A stretch of 17,071 nucleotides of DNA, from the NCBI GenBank assembly GCA_030640865.1, contig DAOWIP010000512.1, positions 1 through 17,071 of the forward strand. The letters run 5' to 3'. Below, piece by piece: positions 1 through 7,273 of the stretch. The position numbers and the translations under genes are program-made. Position 1 is the stretch's first letter; each line of letters opens with the position of its first letter. The notes under the pieces are model-generated. The model did no database searches. It saw nothing but the letters and a program-made list of their open reading frames with translations, and had not been told where the DNA came from. The stretch is from Sedimentisphaerales bacterium. GTDB lineage: Bacteria > Planctomycetota > Phycisphaerae > Sedimentisphaerales > SM23-30.

Positions 1-70
1 CCTTGAATATGGATTCCTTCATCATTATCAGACTGCCTTTCTTTCTCGGTACATATTGACTAATGTTCCT

Positions 71-388
71 TTAACGTGGCTCTTCAGGTTCGAGACCCTG
101 GTCATCACCCTTTTCATCGTCCTGCTCGTCATACTTCCAGCTTTCGGATTCGTCATAGTCGTCCATTTCCCGTTTGACTATATCGAACATCTTTTCCTGC
201 ATTGGGGCCATTTTCTGATACCACCGCAGCATCATCTGATAAGATTGCAGTAACGCGTCAAGCCGTAAAAGCTGCATTTTCTCCAGGCAGGCCGGCTCTT
301 TAATCGTGCTGAAAGGGTCGCATTGCAGGGTTATCCGACCGGTGCTTTCGTCTCGGTGGAAGTATTCGCAATCTTTGCATTGTATCAT
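71..388 (-). CDS. Small Cys4 acidic-tail protein of unknown function
   Basis: I do not recognise this 105-residue protein as a named family. The N-terminus carries CxxC (C4, C7) and two further cysteines (C23, C34), which could bind one zinc or an iron-sulfur centre. A helical, Met- and Leu-rich middle (about 35-75) suits a coiled or amphipathic helix. The last 30 residues are very acidic (Asp/Glu/Ser) and look disordered. There is no signal peptide or membrane segment, so it is probably cytoplasmic. The start is well supported: AGGAG lies 8 nt before the ATG, and a promoter sits at 431-459. It lies downstream of flgM on the same strand, but the terminator at 484-515 separates them, so it is probably transcribed alone. 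Coding is credible because start, SD, promoter and cysteine spacing agree. A zinc-ribbon-like regulator is one guess only. Confidence 0.7.
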   Translation of the reverse strand: MIQCKDCEYFHRDESTGRITLQCDPFSTIKEPACLEKMQLLRLDALLQSYQMMLRWYQKMAPMQEKMFDIVKREMDDYDESESWKYDEQDDEKGDDQGLEPEEPR

Positions 389-430
389 CTTAAAATCTCC
401 TATATATCCCTACAGTCCCCCACGCTATTT

Positions 431-459
431 ATAATACGAGAATATCAGCAGGAAATCAA
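431..459 (-). promoter_or_regulatory. Sigma-70-type promoter of the Cys4 protein gene
   Basis: On the minus strand TTGATT (454-459) is followed after exactly 17 nt by TATTAT (431-436). Transcription would begin near 424, giving a leader of about 36 nt that includes the AGGAG ribosome binding site. This is a motif match only; the position between a terminator and a gene start supports it. Confidence 0.55.
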
Positions 460-483
460 GCTATAGAAAAAAGTAACCCGGCG

Positions 484-515
484 CATAAAAAAGGCAGGCC
501 CTGCTGCCTGCCTTT
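484..515 (-). terminator. Rho-independent terminator of flgM
   Basis: A perfect 10-bp stem (490-499 with 506-515) has a 6-nt loop. Read on the minus strand it is followed by a run of T residues (492-487). It lies about 30 nt past the flgM stop codon, in the correct orientation. Confidence 0.85.
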
Positions 516-543
516 ATGGGAAAAAAGAATCTGTTGTAAAACC

Positions 544-828
544 TTACATCAGGTTTTCGTCTAAAAATTTCTCCAATGCCACGGACAGTTTGCCCTCAAT
601 ATCGTAGGTTCCATCCGCCAGCGACTGCCGTACCGCCTCCACTTTCTCGGCCCTTATTTCCGGCATCTGGGCGATCTTGCTTAAAAATAGTGCCGCCTGT
701 GAAATTTGTACCTGGTCCTCGTTTTTGCCGGCATTGGACACGGATGGCCCATTCCGGTCCTTGCCACCCGAAGACGGGCCGATAGGCGGCAGTTTCTGAT
801 AGCCTTCGATTCGATTGATGTTGTTCAT
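544..828 (-). CDS. flgM: FlgM, anti-sigma-28 factor
   Basis: FlgM binds and inhibits the flagellar sigma factor FliA until it is exported through the completed hook-basal body, so it times late flagellar gene expression. The 94-residue protein has the usual FlgM layout: a disordered Pro/Gly/Ser-rich N-terminal half, then a helical sigma-binding C-terminus with the typical run RAEKVEAVRQSLADGTYDI. Length fits the family (about 90-100). I choose the ATG at 828 because GGAG lies 6 nt before it; the ATG at 840 is in frame but has no SD, and that GGAG overlaps its second codon. The gene is followed by a terminator, and no other flagellar gene is in the window, so this is a detached flgM. It is transcribed divergently from dnaJ. 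No convincing sigma-28 promoter was found. Confidence 0.85.
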   Translation of the reverse strand: MNNINRIEGYQKLPPIGPSSGGKDRNGPSVSNAGKNEDQVQISQAALFLSKIAQMPEIRAEKVEAVRQSLADGTYDIEGKLSVALEKFLDENLM

Positions 829-1040
829 AACTTGCTCCAATTGTGTTTATTCTGCTGTTCTGCTTTTTCTTACCCTTTACGGCAAAAGCACCGGACCACA
901 ATATATTGCGTTCTCTTCCTTTTGCCGCTTCCCATATCTTACACAGTATTTATCGACTTCAGACCGCCGGAAACTTGAAAAAAACCACCTATACCGGATT
1001 TATCCTGAAATCATCTTATCAGCGTAGTTATCGGTATATT

Positions 1041-1068
1041 ATTATCGTTATAGGTCCTTAATTGACAA
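1041..1068 (-). promoter_or_regulatory. Candidate promoter reading toward flgM
   Basis: On the minus strand TTGTCA (1063-1068) and GATAAT (1041-1046) are 16 nt apart. The leader to flgM would be about 205 nt, which is long, so this is tentative. One arm of the 12-bp inverted repeat lies inside the spacer (1048-1059), where a bound protein would block the promoter. Confidence 0.3.
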
Positions 1069-1149
1069 TGAGTTACCCCAAATTAAACCCGGCCGGTTTC
1101 TCTATCTTAACCAACAACGCCAAATTGACCTGGAAGCAAGGACCTATAA
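1048..1149. repeat. 12-bp perfect inverted repeat in the flgM-dnaJ intergenic region
   Basis: TTATAGGTCCTT at 1048-1059 is the exact reverse complement of AAGGACCTATAA at 1138-1149, with 78 nt between the arms. Each arm reads AAGGACCTATAA outward, toward flgM on one side and dnaJ on the other. Each overlaps a candidate promoter. The 841-1278 interval has no supported gene, so this is its main structure, together with a CCGCGA/TCGCGG repeat (1194-1199 with 1226-1231). Confidence 0.6.
1101..1112 (-). promoter_or_regulatory. Shared 12-bp element, copy facing flgM
   Basis: Read on the minus strand this is GGTTAAGATAGA. It recurs at 1205-1216 facing dnaJ and at 9455-9466 facing the glycosyltransferase gene. 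It lies 32 nt upstream of the candidate -35 at 1063-1068. It may be a binding site for a shared regulator. Confidence 0.3.
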
Positions 1150-1152
1150 ATT
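1125..1152 (+). promoter_or_regulatory. Candidate promoter reading toward dnaJ
   Basis: TTGACC (1125-1130) and TAAATT (1147-1152) are 16 nt apart. The plus-strand arm of the 12-bp inverted repeat (1138-1149) overlaps the spacer and the first bases of the -10. A leader of about 120 nt to dnaJ would result. The -10 is weak. Confidence 0.25.
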
Positions 1153-1202
1153 CATCTACAATATGTAGTGATATAAAAAAATTTGATAATATCCCGCGAT
1201 CA

Positions 1203-1219
1203 GGGGTTAAGATAGATAA
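1203..1219 (+). promoter_or_regulatory. 17-bp element shared with the glycosyltransferase promoter region
   Basis: GGGGTTAAGATAGATAA occurs here and, on the minus strand, at 9452-9468. Both copies point toward a gene start. Here it lies 21 nt before a candidate -35 (1241-1246), within a loop closed by CCGCGA/TCGCGG. Confidence 0.4.
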
Positions 1220-1240
1220 TTATTGTCGCGGAAGGCAATG

Positions 1241-1269
1241 TTGTCCTATTTGAGTGAGTATGATATATT
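1241..1269 (+). promoter_or_regulatory. Candidate near-leaderless dnaJ promoter
   Basis: TTGTCC (1241-1246) and TATATT (1264-1269) are 17 nt apart. The transcript would start about 3 nt before the dnaJ ATG at 1279, giving an almost leaderless mRNA that lacks the weak TTAGG ribosome site (1268-1272). The upstream candidate at 1125-1152 would keep that site. Confidence 0.3.
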
Positions 1270-1278
1270 AGGCTATAA

Positions 1279-2262
1279 ATGAGTAAGAAAGATTACTATG
1301 ATGTTTTGGGTGTGCCCCGTGGGGCCTCTGCCGACCAGATAAAGAAGGCTTATCGCCGTCTGGCCCGCAAGTTCCATCCTGACGCCACAGGCAATGACAA
1401 GAAAGCGGCTGAGCGGTTCAAAGAGGCCCAGGAGGCTTATGATTCGCTCAGCGACCCGCAAAAGCGTCAGGCTTATGATACCTTCGGGCATGCCGCGGCT
1501 AATATGGGTTCCGGACCCTTCGGTGGTGGGCCAGGGGCCGGAAGGAGCTATGCCCGACGGGGTGGTTCTGATGGTATTCATTTTGATTTTTCCGATTTTT
1601 TCGGTGGTTCTGGAGGTGTTGCCGGCCACGGGGGCATCGAGGACATCTTTGAGCAGTTACGTTCACAGCAGGGCCGCCGGGTCGCCCGCAAGCGTCCTCA
1701 GCCGCAACGCGGCCGGGATATCGAACATACGGTCAGAATAAGTTTCGATGAGGCTGTTAATGGTGTCAGCAGGGACATCGTGATGACTGTTACCCAGTCC
1801 GATAACAAACGACGACAGGAACGGCTCGCGGTCAAGATACCCCCCGGCGTCGATAACGGCAGTAAAATCAGGCTCCGCGGCAAAGGACAGCCCGGCCCGG
1901 GTGGAAGAAACGGTGATCTGCTTATTACCATTCAGGTTGATGAGCATCCCTATTTCGAGCGACAGGGTAATGATATATATCTGGAGGTTCCTATGAGCGT
2001 TACCGAAGCCGCTCTGGGTACCAGGATTGAGGTACCAACCTTGTCCGGTACTTCTACGGTTACCATACCGCCCGGCAGCAGTAGTGGTCGCAAACTTCGC
2101 TTAAAAGGAAAAGGGATAAAATCACAAAAAACCAAAACCAACGGCGATATGTTCCTGACCCTGAAAATTGTGCCTCCTGTTGAAATTGACGAGGATTCAA
2201 AACAATTACTACAGGATTTTGCCAAGGAAAATCCCCAACCTGACCTGCGTAAAAACTGGTAG
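1279..2262 (+). CDS. DnaJ-like (class B, CbpA type) Hsp70 co-chaperone
   Basis: J-domain proteins deliver substrates to DnaK and stimulate its ATPase in the cytoplasm. The 327-residue protein has a complete J domain (about 4-72) with the HPD motif at 33-35. A Gly/Phe-rich linker (about 75-125) follows, then two C-terminal substrate-binding beta domains (about 145-310), including [17 protein letters not shown]. The cysteine zinc-finger region of class A DnaJ is absent, so it resembles CbpA and eukaryotic class B proteins. ATG at 1279 starts with the family-typical [12 protein letters not shown]; the only SD is a weak AGG 6 nt upstream. No CIRCE (HrcA) operator is visible. The next gene starts about 60 nt later on the same strand, so it may share a transcript with it and rnpA. 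No dnaK or grpE is in the window. Confidence 0.9.
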   Translation: MSKKDYYDVLGVPRGASADQIKKAYRRLARKFHPDATGNDKKAAERFKEAQEAYDSLSDPQKRQAYDTFGHAAANMGSGPFGGGPGAGRSYARRGGSDGIHFDFSDFFGGSGGVAGHGGIEDIFEQLRSQQGRRVARKRPQPQRGRDIEHTVRISFDEAVNGVSRDIVMTVTQSDNKRRQERLAVKIPPGVDNGSKIRLRGKGQPGPGGRNGDLLITIQVDEHPYFERQGNDIYLEVPMSVTEAALGTRIEVPTLSGTSTVTIPPGSSSGRKLRLKGKGIKSQKTKTNGDMFLTLKIVPPVEIDEDSKQLLQDFAKENPQPDLRKNW

Positions 2263-2277
2263 TGGTCAGCAGGCAGC

Positions 2278-2298
2278 ATGGGCTGAAGCCCATCCTAC
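2278..2298 (-). repeat. REP-like GTAG hairpin, copy 1
   Basis: Read on the minus strand: GTAG (2298-2295), one G, then a 7-bp stem (2278-2284 with 2287-2293). It lies between the dnaJ stop and the next start. It belongs to a four-copy family in this window (also 7277, 9985, 16851). Confidence 0.6.
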
Positions 2299-2325
2299 GT
2301 GTCTGTCTTATTTGGAACTTCCGTT

Positions 2326-2760
2326 ATGCGCATACTGTTCAAGCTATTCACATACCGTAAGCTCTGCCATATCCGGTTGCTTAAGGTAATTGCAGGCATC
2401 ATAATCTCGCTTTGTGTGGCTACGGCCACAATGAGCCATACTTTTGCTACCGAAGGGCCTGCTCCCTCTGAAGATTCCACCAACGATATTCAACCTGTTC
2501 TCAGTCAGGAAAAAGCGTCAGATACGACGGAGGCGGCCGAAACACTCAAACAGAAGGAATTGAAACATCGCCAGTATAAACTGACGCTACTGGTTATAAT
2601 TGTAGGTATTGTCAGTCTTTTTATGGTGATACTGTTAATTACTATTATTCGAATCGGCCGTTATCGGCATCGCCGACTCGGACTGGGCCAAAAATCACCA
2701 CCAACGGAATATATCGACGCCTGGAGCCGGTACCGATTAAAGGATGATGAAAAAAAATAA
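2326..2760 (+). CDS. Small exported/membrane protein of unknown function
   Basis: I do not recognise this 144-residue protein. It begins with a basic stretch and a hydrophobic segment (about 15-36) ending TMSHTFA, which looks like a signal peptide or signal anchor. An acidic Ser/Thr/Glu-rich region (about 37-80) follows, then a strong transmembrane helix (about 85-112), then a basic cytoplasmic tail (RIGRYRHRR). The likely topology is an extracytoplasmic acidic loop with a cytoplasmic C-terminus. I choose ATG 2326, with GGAA 8 nt upstream; the in-frame GTG at 2299 has no SD and sits in the REP hairpin region. The 3' end overlaps the rnpA start by 17 nt, so the two are probably co-translated. 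The gene occupies a place near rnpA where membrane-insertion genes often lie, but no YidC or YidD similarity is seen. Confidence 0.7.
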   Translation: MRILFKLFTYRKLCHIRLLKVIAGIIISLCVATATMSHTFATEGPAPSEDSTNDIQPVLSQEKASDTTEAAETLKQKELKHRQYKLTLLVIIVGIVSLFMVILLITIIRIGRYRHRRLGLGQKSPPTEYIDAWSRYRLKDDEKK

Positions 2761-3139
2761 TACTTCTGTTTCCCATCAATCACATCAGCGACACCTGCGG
2801 CTGGACTCTCAGCGCCGATTAAAAAAGACGATTGAGTTTCAACGGGTTTTCAAGGCAAGGTGCAGCACAGCCGACAAGTACCTCGTGGTCTATGCCCGGC
2901 CGAACCAACTGGCCCATTCTCGTGTGGGGATATCCGTGGGCAAACGACTTGGCTCAGCCGTCAGGCGTAACCGTTATAAGAGAACACTGCGCGAGGCATT
3001 TCGCCTGTTACAGCCCGAATTGCCTGTCGGATACGATTTTGTCCTGATCCCCCGCCCGGTCGAAAAGGCAACAACCCAAATATATCGAAAATCCCTGCTA
3101 CCTATGTGCCGAAAACTCCAAAGAAAATGTAAAATATAA
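2744..3139 (+). CDS. rnpA: Ribonuclease P protein component
   Basis: RnpA is the protein cofactor of RNase P, which removes the 5' leader of pre-tRNAs; it binds the leader and the catalytic RNA. The protein has the family signature RRNRYKR at about 74-80, followed by TLREAFR, preceded by SRVGISVGKRLGSAV. Length (131) is slightly above the usual 110-120 because of a 20-residue basic, Ser/His/Gln-rich N-terminal extension. Two ATGs are adjacent (2744, 2747); AAAGG just upstream suits 2747 slightly better. The start overlaps the preceding gene. The usual order rpmH-rnpA-yidD-yidC is not kept: rnpA is preceded by dnaJ and a small membrane protein and is followed by a convergent tRNA gene. No clear terminator lies at 3140-3195, which is only AT-rich. 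Confidence 0.9.
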   Translation: MMKKNNTSVSHQSHQRHLRLDSQRRLKKTIEFQRVFKARCSTADKYLVVYARPNQLAHSRVGISVGKRLGSAVRRNRYKRTLREAFRLLQPELPVGYDFVLIPRPVEKATTQIYRKSLLPMCRKLQRKCKI

Positions 3140-3195
3140 GTAACCGAAAGTAAATTTCTTTTCTTTCATTTTCAATTTTATATCTTATATTCTAA

Positions 3196-3270
3196 TGACC
3201 CCGACGGGATTTGAACCCGTGTTGCAGGGATGAAAACCCTGTGTCCTGGACCTGGCTAGACGACGGGGCC
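3196..3270 (-). tRNA. tRNA-Glu (anticodon UUC)
   Basis: The minus strand folds into a complete cloverleaf. The acceptor stem GGCCCCG pairs with CGGGGTC (one G-T pair, discriminator A). The anticodon stem CAGGG/CCCTG encloses loop TTTTCAT, giving anticodon TTC. The T arm is ACGGG-TTCAAAT-CCCGT. The 3' CCA is not encoded and must be added after transcription. Identity follows directly from the anticodon. Confidence 0.95.
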
Positions 3271-3291
3271 GGTCATTTTACTGAATTGATG

Positions 3292-3320
3292 CTTTTATCA
3301 CAATAACCGGACTTTGTCAA
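3292..3320 (-). promoter_or_regulatory. Promoter of tRNA-Glu
   Basis: On the minus strand TTGACA (3315-3320) is a perfect -35. The -10 is either TAAAAG (17-nt spacer) or ATAAAA (16-nt spacer) at 3292-3298. Transcription would start about 15 nt before the tRNA. An inverted repeat ATAACCG/CGGTTAT (3303-3309 with 3334-3340) spans the -35. Confidence 0.6.
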
Positions 3321-3381
3321 AGAAAATCTCAATCGGTTATTTATTCTGGGACAAACAGGACTGATAATGGAGAAAGCGGAC

Positions 3382-4338
3382 CTATTGGATAGGGGTTTCC
3401 AGGTCGCCGGAGGCGATAACAACCCGGTCTCGACCGTCGCTTTTGGCCTTATAGAGGGCCATATCGGCCTGATATAGCAGTTGATCGGGTCCCTGCTCCG
3501 GTCGCAGTTGGGCCACGCCAAAGCTGGCTGTAATCGGGCCGGGCACTTCTTCGATGGGGTTTATTTTGATGAATTTGCGGATTCTCTCGGCCAGGTGTGC
3601 TGCCGCTTCGGCACCGTTATTTGGGACGATGACAAGAAATTCTTCGCCGCCCCAACGTCCCACCGCGTCCGGCTGACGCAGGTTGTGCGACAGAACACTG
3701 CCGATTCTGGCCAACACCTTATCGCCGACGTCGTGACCATAATTGTCGTTGACACGCTTAAAATGGTCGATATCAACCATAATTACTGACAGAAGTTGTT
3801 TATATCGGCGGGAGCGTTCGATCTCAGCTTTGAGCAGTTCGCTTACAGCCGAACGATTACAAAGCCCTGTCAGTTGATCTTTCCGTGACATCTGGAGCAA
3901 TTGCCGATGCGAGTCTTCGAGGGACACATGGGCCGAAATATCGCGAAAGACTTCTATTGCGCCGGTAATTTGCCCTTTGTCATTGCGGATGGCGGAGATA
4001 TGTGATTCGACAGGGATACGCTGGCCGTTCTTACGGCAGACATACCCTTTCCATGTACCGGGCATACCTGTTTCCAGCACAATGGAAATTCCATGTGTCT
4101 TTTCACGCACTGAGATAGTCGATTTATCCTCTATCCCGGCAAACGGGGTATCGCCGAAATTCAGCCCCCTCATCTCCTTGGCTGTATAGCCGCTGATACG
4201 GGAGCAGCTTTCGTTCCAGTACAGGATAGTCCCGTGCACATCGACCATATAAACAGCATCGAAAATACTGTCCAGCAGGGTCTTATAAAAGTCCCCGGTC
4301 AACAATTTTGTTACAGTTGCAGCCATAGTCCTGACCAT
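3382..4338 (-). CDS. PAS-GGDEF diguanylate cyclase
   Basis: It makes the second messenger c-di-GMP from two GTP, acting on the switch between motility and surface life. The protein (318 residues from 4338) has one PAS sensor domain (about 15-135; LDSIFDAVYMVDVHGTILYWNESC), a short linker helix and a C-terminal GGDEF domain (about 150-310). The catalytic motif is GGEEF (about 230-234), which is active in this family. RQPD lies five residues before it, exactly where the RxxD inhibitory I-site belongs, so product inhibition is expected. No transmembrane segment, so it is cytoplasmic. Start: ATG 4338 with GGA 8 nt upstream; a TTG at 4359 is in frame but weak, and ATG 4326 is an alternative. There is no EAL domain. 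It stands alone, followed on the same strand by tRNA-Glu. The PAS ligand cannot be read from sequence. Confidence 0.9.
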   Translation of the reverse strand: MVRTMAATVTKLLTGDFYKTLLDSIFDAVYMVDVHGTILYWNESCSRISGYTAKEMRGLNFGDTPFAGIEDKSTISVREKTHGISIVLETGMPGTWKGYVCRKNGQRIPVESHISAIRNDKGQITGAIEVFRDISAHVSLEDSHRQLLQMSRKDQLTGLCNRSAVSELLKAEIERSRRYKQLLSVIMVDIDHFKRVNDNYGHDVGDKVLARIGSVLSHNLRQPDAVGRWGGEEFLVIVPNNGAEAAAHLAERIRKFIKINPIEEVPGPITASFGVAQLRPEQGPDQLLYQADMALYKAKSDGRDRVVIASGDLETPIQ

Positions 4339-4359
4339 CTCAATAGTCCGGTAACACAA

Positions 4360-4557
4360 ACAAAAACCACATTCACTAAATAATCATCGACCAATCAGAC
4401 CAACCAGGTTAGCCCCCGGTTATTGTTATATGATAATTTTTTGATATTGTTCCAAAGCTTGGGGGAAAAGTGTATTTGGTGTACTATCAGTATTTACCGA
4501 AAAAGAGCTTTTTTCTCGGCCTGACGATTGTCAGTTAATATTTCTTGATTCTTAATT
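4360..4557. other. Intergenic region between the diguanylate cyclase and the propeller gene
   Basis: No gene is supported here. An A/T-rich imperfect hairpin is centred at 4497-4519 (CCGA...TCGG closing pairs) and a small CTGAC/GTCAG stem at 4521-4534. Either could end the propeller transcript, as both follow its stop codon on the minus strand, but neither has a clean GC stem with a U-tract. A promoter for the cyclase must lie here, yet none is convincing by eye. Confidence 0.4.
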
Positions 4558-7215
4558 CTATTTTATTCGCCAGGGTATGGTAAATGAGTCGGCCTCCGCG
4601 CCATATACCTGCGAAATCTGTAGGCCGTTGGCTTGAGAAGTATAAAAGATTCGGCCGTTTGACACTACCGCGCTCACGCATTCCCGCGCATCTACGCACG
4701 GACCGGAAGACACCAGTTTATTACCGTCTGTTGTGTCGATTATGTCCATATTGGTTCCGATAACATAAGGCTCCGAGAAGGTGAAGCGGGTACAGGCATA
4801 TTTTCGATCGAAAGATGACAGGATTTTCCCGGTATCCTTGTTTATCAGATAAGTGGGCTTGCCCGTGGAAGCGTGTATAAAGAGAAGTTTGTCACTTATC
4901 GTAACCACATTCACAGCCTTGGCGACCGGTTCTGACTGCCAGATTAAAGAGCCGTCCCTGGCGTCCAGACACCACACATAGCGATTATCTGTTTGTTCGT
5001 TGGGTTGATTATATCCGCCTAGGTACAGGCGGCCGTTTTTTCCGGAAACAGAGCAGCCGGCAGTAACGTAATACCGGCTCGTCTGCCACAGCACCTTACC
5101 GGTGTCGGGGTTGATTGCGGCGGTAAGGCCTTTTGATTTCGGAACACCTTTTTTTGTCTTTGCCGCATAGCCGAAAAAAGTGGAGTAATAGAGCGTGCCA
5201 TCCATCAAAGACAGGCCGGAATCATTACCACCGGAGCCAAATTCGGAAAAGTTCTTTGCCCAGACCACCTTTCCTGTTTCCATATCCCACGCCCGGATCA
5301 GTGGTTTATTATCCAGCGGGTAATACGGGTTATTGTGGCTGTAAATCCAACTCATTACCTCATTATCTTGTGGCGATTTTACGGGCTTGCCTTTATGAAG
5401 GTAAGCCTTTTCCGTGCCCTGGGCGGCGTATCGGCCCGATCCAAAGGAATAAATAGCGAGATTATTATGAATAACAGGAGCCGCCTGCCTGCTCCAGCTT
5501 GGCGAACCGGTGAAAGGCGCTTCCCAGAGTAACTTTCCGGTAGCCGCATCGAGGCAACGCATACTGGACTTTTTCATCCCCGACTGCGGCACTAACAGCC
5601 GACCCTTATAGTAAATTGGAGCTGTAAAGGAAACATGCACTCCGGGCCAATACCGCCGCCACAACAGCCGTCCCGTCTCCTGCTCGATAGCGAATATCTG
5701 TCCTTCAGCGGTATGGGTGTATATTCGGCCTCCGCCGCAAACGGGAATGTGTTTGAAAGTACCTTCGTATCGGCGAATCCATTTGACTTTGAACGGCGGC
5801 CGTGCTCCCTGATCGTTAGTGTTCGTACAGGCCATATTACCGAAGTTGGTGAACCAGTCATATTCGGCATCGGCTAATTTGCCGCTGAGCGGGCTACGAA
5901 TCTCATACAATCCCAGGTCTTTTTGTGGCAGCGGCGTATTGCCTTTCGGGCCAAGGACATAAAGGTAACCATCTTCGCAGCCGAAATATATTTTTCCGTC
6001 GCACACGGCAACGGGAGCGGTAATCGCCTTTCCGAAGGGGGTCTTGAACGACCATACTTTGCCGCTGCCGGACAAAGGCACTACATAAAGGCTGCCGTCC
6101 AGGCCGCCGTAGATTCCTTTGTCGCGTAGTAGAATCGGCGGAGTTATGGACGGATAGCCGCCCAGATATTCAGTTTGCTTACCGGGAGAATGACGGCAAA
6201 AACCAAAACCCGCTTCCGGGCTGCACCGATACACATCCTTGCCACGCGGACTCACCGAACTAAAGCTCAGCAGCCGGGGCATATTAATTGCCGTCTGCGT
6301 ACCGGGTACGAAGTCTGTTTCCGCCTTGCCGTCGCGAATCCGGATTATCTCTACTCGGCCCGTATTGTCCCGCCGATGCCATTGCCGATAGATTGCACCG
6401 TCTTGTCCTACGCTCAGCCCAAAGGTGGCCGGAGATTCCAAGCCTGCGTATGCGGGAACAGTTCCCATCGCCTTGAGTTTTACGCTGCCGCCAATATCTT
6501 CAAGGCAAACAGCCGACCCACCGGCTGGAACAACTATCATACGTTCATGGACAGCCAGGTCCTGCGAACAGCAGAACTGATCGCGCCACGTTACCCGCTT
6601 GCCTTTTTTGTGCTTGCACCACTGCTCACCGCTCCATCGGTCGCCGGTGAAAGACATTATCTCTTTGACGTAATCCCATATCCAGCAGATGGTCCCGTCG
6701 GGTTCGAGCGAATAAACCTGAGAACCCAGCGTGACAAAATAGACTCGGTTATTGGCTACGACCGGCGTGCTGAATATCGGCTCGCCGCAGGGAATTTCTT
6801 TTACGACTGTTCCGTCGGCCGTATTCAGTACATAGTAGCTCCCTGCCATCGTTCCGAAGTGCAGGTAACGGCCCGAAATGGCCGGCGACGACACATTATT
6901 GCAGTTGGCCCTGCCGCCACCGGAGGCGAATTTCCACACTATGCTTAACGATGAGCCGTCGATACAAAAAGCCGTCCCTGCTCCATCTATTATGTAAATA
7001 CGCCCGTCGGCTACTACCGGCGCCGTAAAAATCGCGTCCGTCAGCGGTATCGCCCCGAGTAATCCCAGGTTGGCCGCGACGCTTCTGTCGGGAACATTGC
7101 CTGAATGACGGCAATCGTATTTGAATTGTAACCAGTCCTCAGCAAATGTTACATTAGTTCCTACTGTAAGAAACAGAATTACCCATAAGAAAAATATTAC
7201 CTGCCTTAGTTTCAT
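4558..7215 (-). CDS. Secreted PQQ-repeat beta-propeller protein
   Basis: The protein is 885 residues from ATG 7215, chosen because AGGAG lies 9 nt upstream and a signal peptide follows at once (MKLRQVIFFLWVILFLTVG, cleavage after TFA at residue 25). An upstream in-frame extension to 7398 would translate the repeats at 7274-7369 and is rejected. The mature part holds many PQQ-like blades, with repeated units such as PVVADGRIYIIDGAGTAFCI, SPAISGRYLHFGTMAGSYYVL and DAATGKLLWEAPF, enough for about two seven- or eight-bladed propellers. It is therefore an extracytoplasmic propeller. Whether it binds PQQ is unknown; methanol-dehydrogenase-type catalytic motifs (adjacent Cys pair with Ca ligands) were not identified, so a scaffold or sugar-binding role is as likely. 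It follows the glycosyltransferase gene on the same strand, 196 nt downstream, probably in one transcript. Confidence 0.85.
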   Translation of the reverse strand: MKLRQVIFFLWVILFLTVGTNVTFAEDWLQFKYDCRHSGNVPDRSVAANLGLLGAIPLTDAIFTAPVVADGRIYIIDGAGTAFCIDGSSLSIVWKFASGGGRANCNNVSSPAISGRYLHFGTMAGSYYVLNTADGTVVKEIPCGEPIFSTPVVANNRVYFVTLGSQVYSLEPDGTICWIWDYVKEIMSFTGDRWSGEQWCKHKKGKRVTWRDQFCCSQDLAVHERMIVVPAGGSAVCLEDIGGSVKLKAMGTVPAYAGLESPATFGLSVGQDGAIYRQWHRRDNTGRVEIIRIRDGKAETDFVPGTQTAINMPRLLSFSSVSPRGKDVYRCSPEAGFGFCRHSPGKQTEYLGGYPSITPPILLRDKGIYGGLDGSLYVVPLSGSGKVWSFKTPFGKAITAPVAVCDGKIYFGCEDGYLYVLGPKGNTPLPQKDLGLYEIRSPLSGKLADAEYDWFTNFGNMACTNTNDQGARPPFKVKWIRRYEGTFKHIPVCGGGRIYTHTAEGQIFAIEQETGRLLWRRYWPGVHVSFTAPIYYKGRLLVPQSGMKKSSMRCLDAATGKLLWEAPFTGSPSWSRQAAPVIHNNLAIYSFGSGRYAAQGTEKAYLHKGKPVKSPQDNEVMSWIYSHNNPYYPLDNKPLIRAWDMETGKVVWAKNFSEFGSGGNDSGLSLMDGTLYYSTFFGYAAKTKKGVPKSKGLTAAINPDTGKVLWQTSRYYVTAGCSVSGKNGRLYLGGYNQPNEQTDNRYVWCLDARDGSLIWQSEPVAKAVNVVTISDKLLFIHASTGKPTYLINKDTGKILSSFDRKYACTRFTFSEPYVIGTNMDIIDTTDGNKLVSSGPCVDARECVSAVVSNGRIFYTSQANGLQISQVYGAEADSFTIPWRIK

Positions 7216-7273
7216 AATTTTCAACTCCTGCTCATCGTATTGTTTGCCCTGGTTTAATCTATGACTCACGTAG

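Noticed and set aside
950..978. Sigma-28-like promoter upstream of flgM (TCAAGTTT and GTCGATAA on the minus strand)
   Set aside because: The boxes resemble the FliA consensus, but the spacer is 13 nt rather than 11 and each box has a mismatch at an important base.
1150..1278. HrcA/CIRCE operator before dnaJ
   Set aside because: No TTAGCACTC-N9-GAGTGCTAA or close match was found.
6175..6948. 257-codon open frame on the plus strand
   Set aside because: It lies wholly antisense to the PQQ-propeller gene, shows no domain, and has low-complexity composition typical of a shadow frame.
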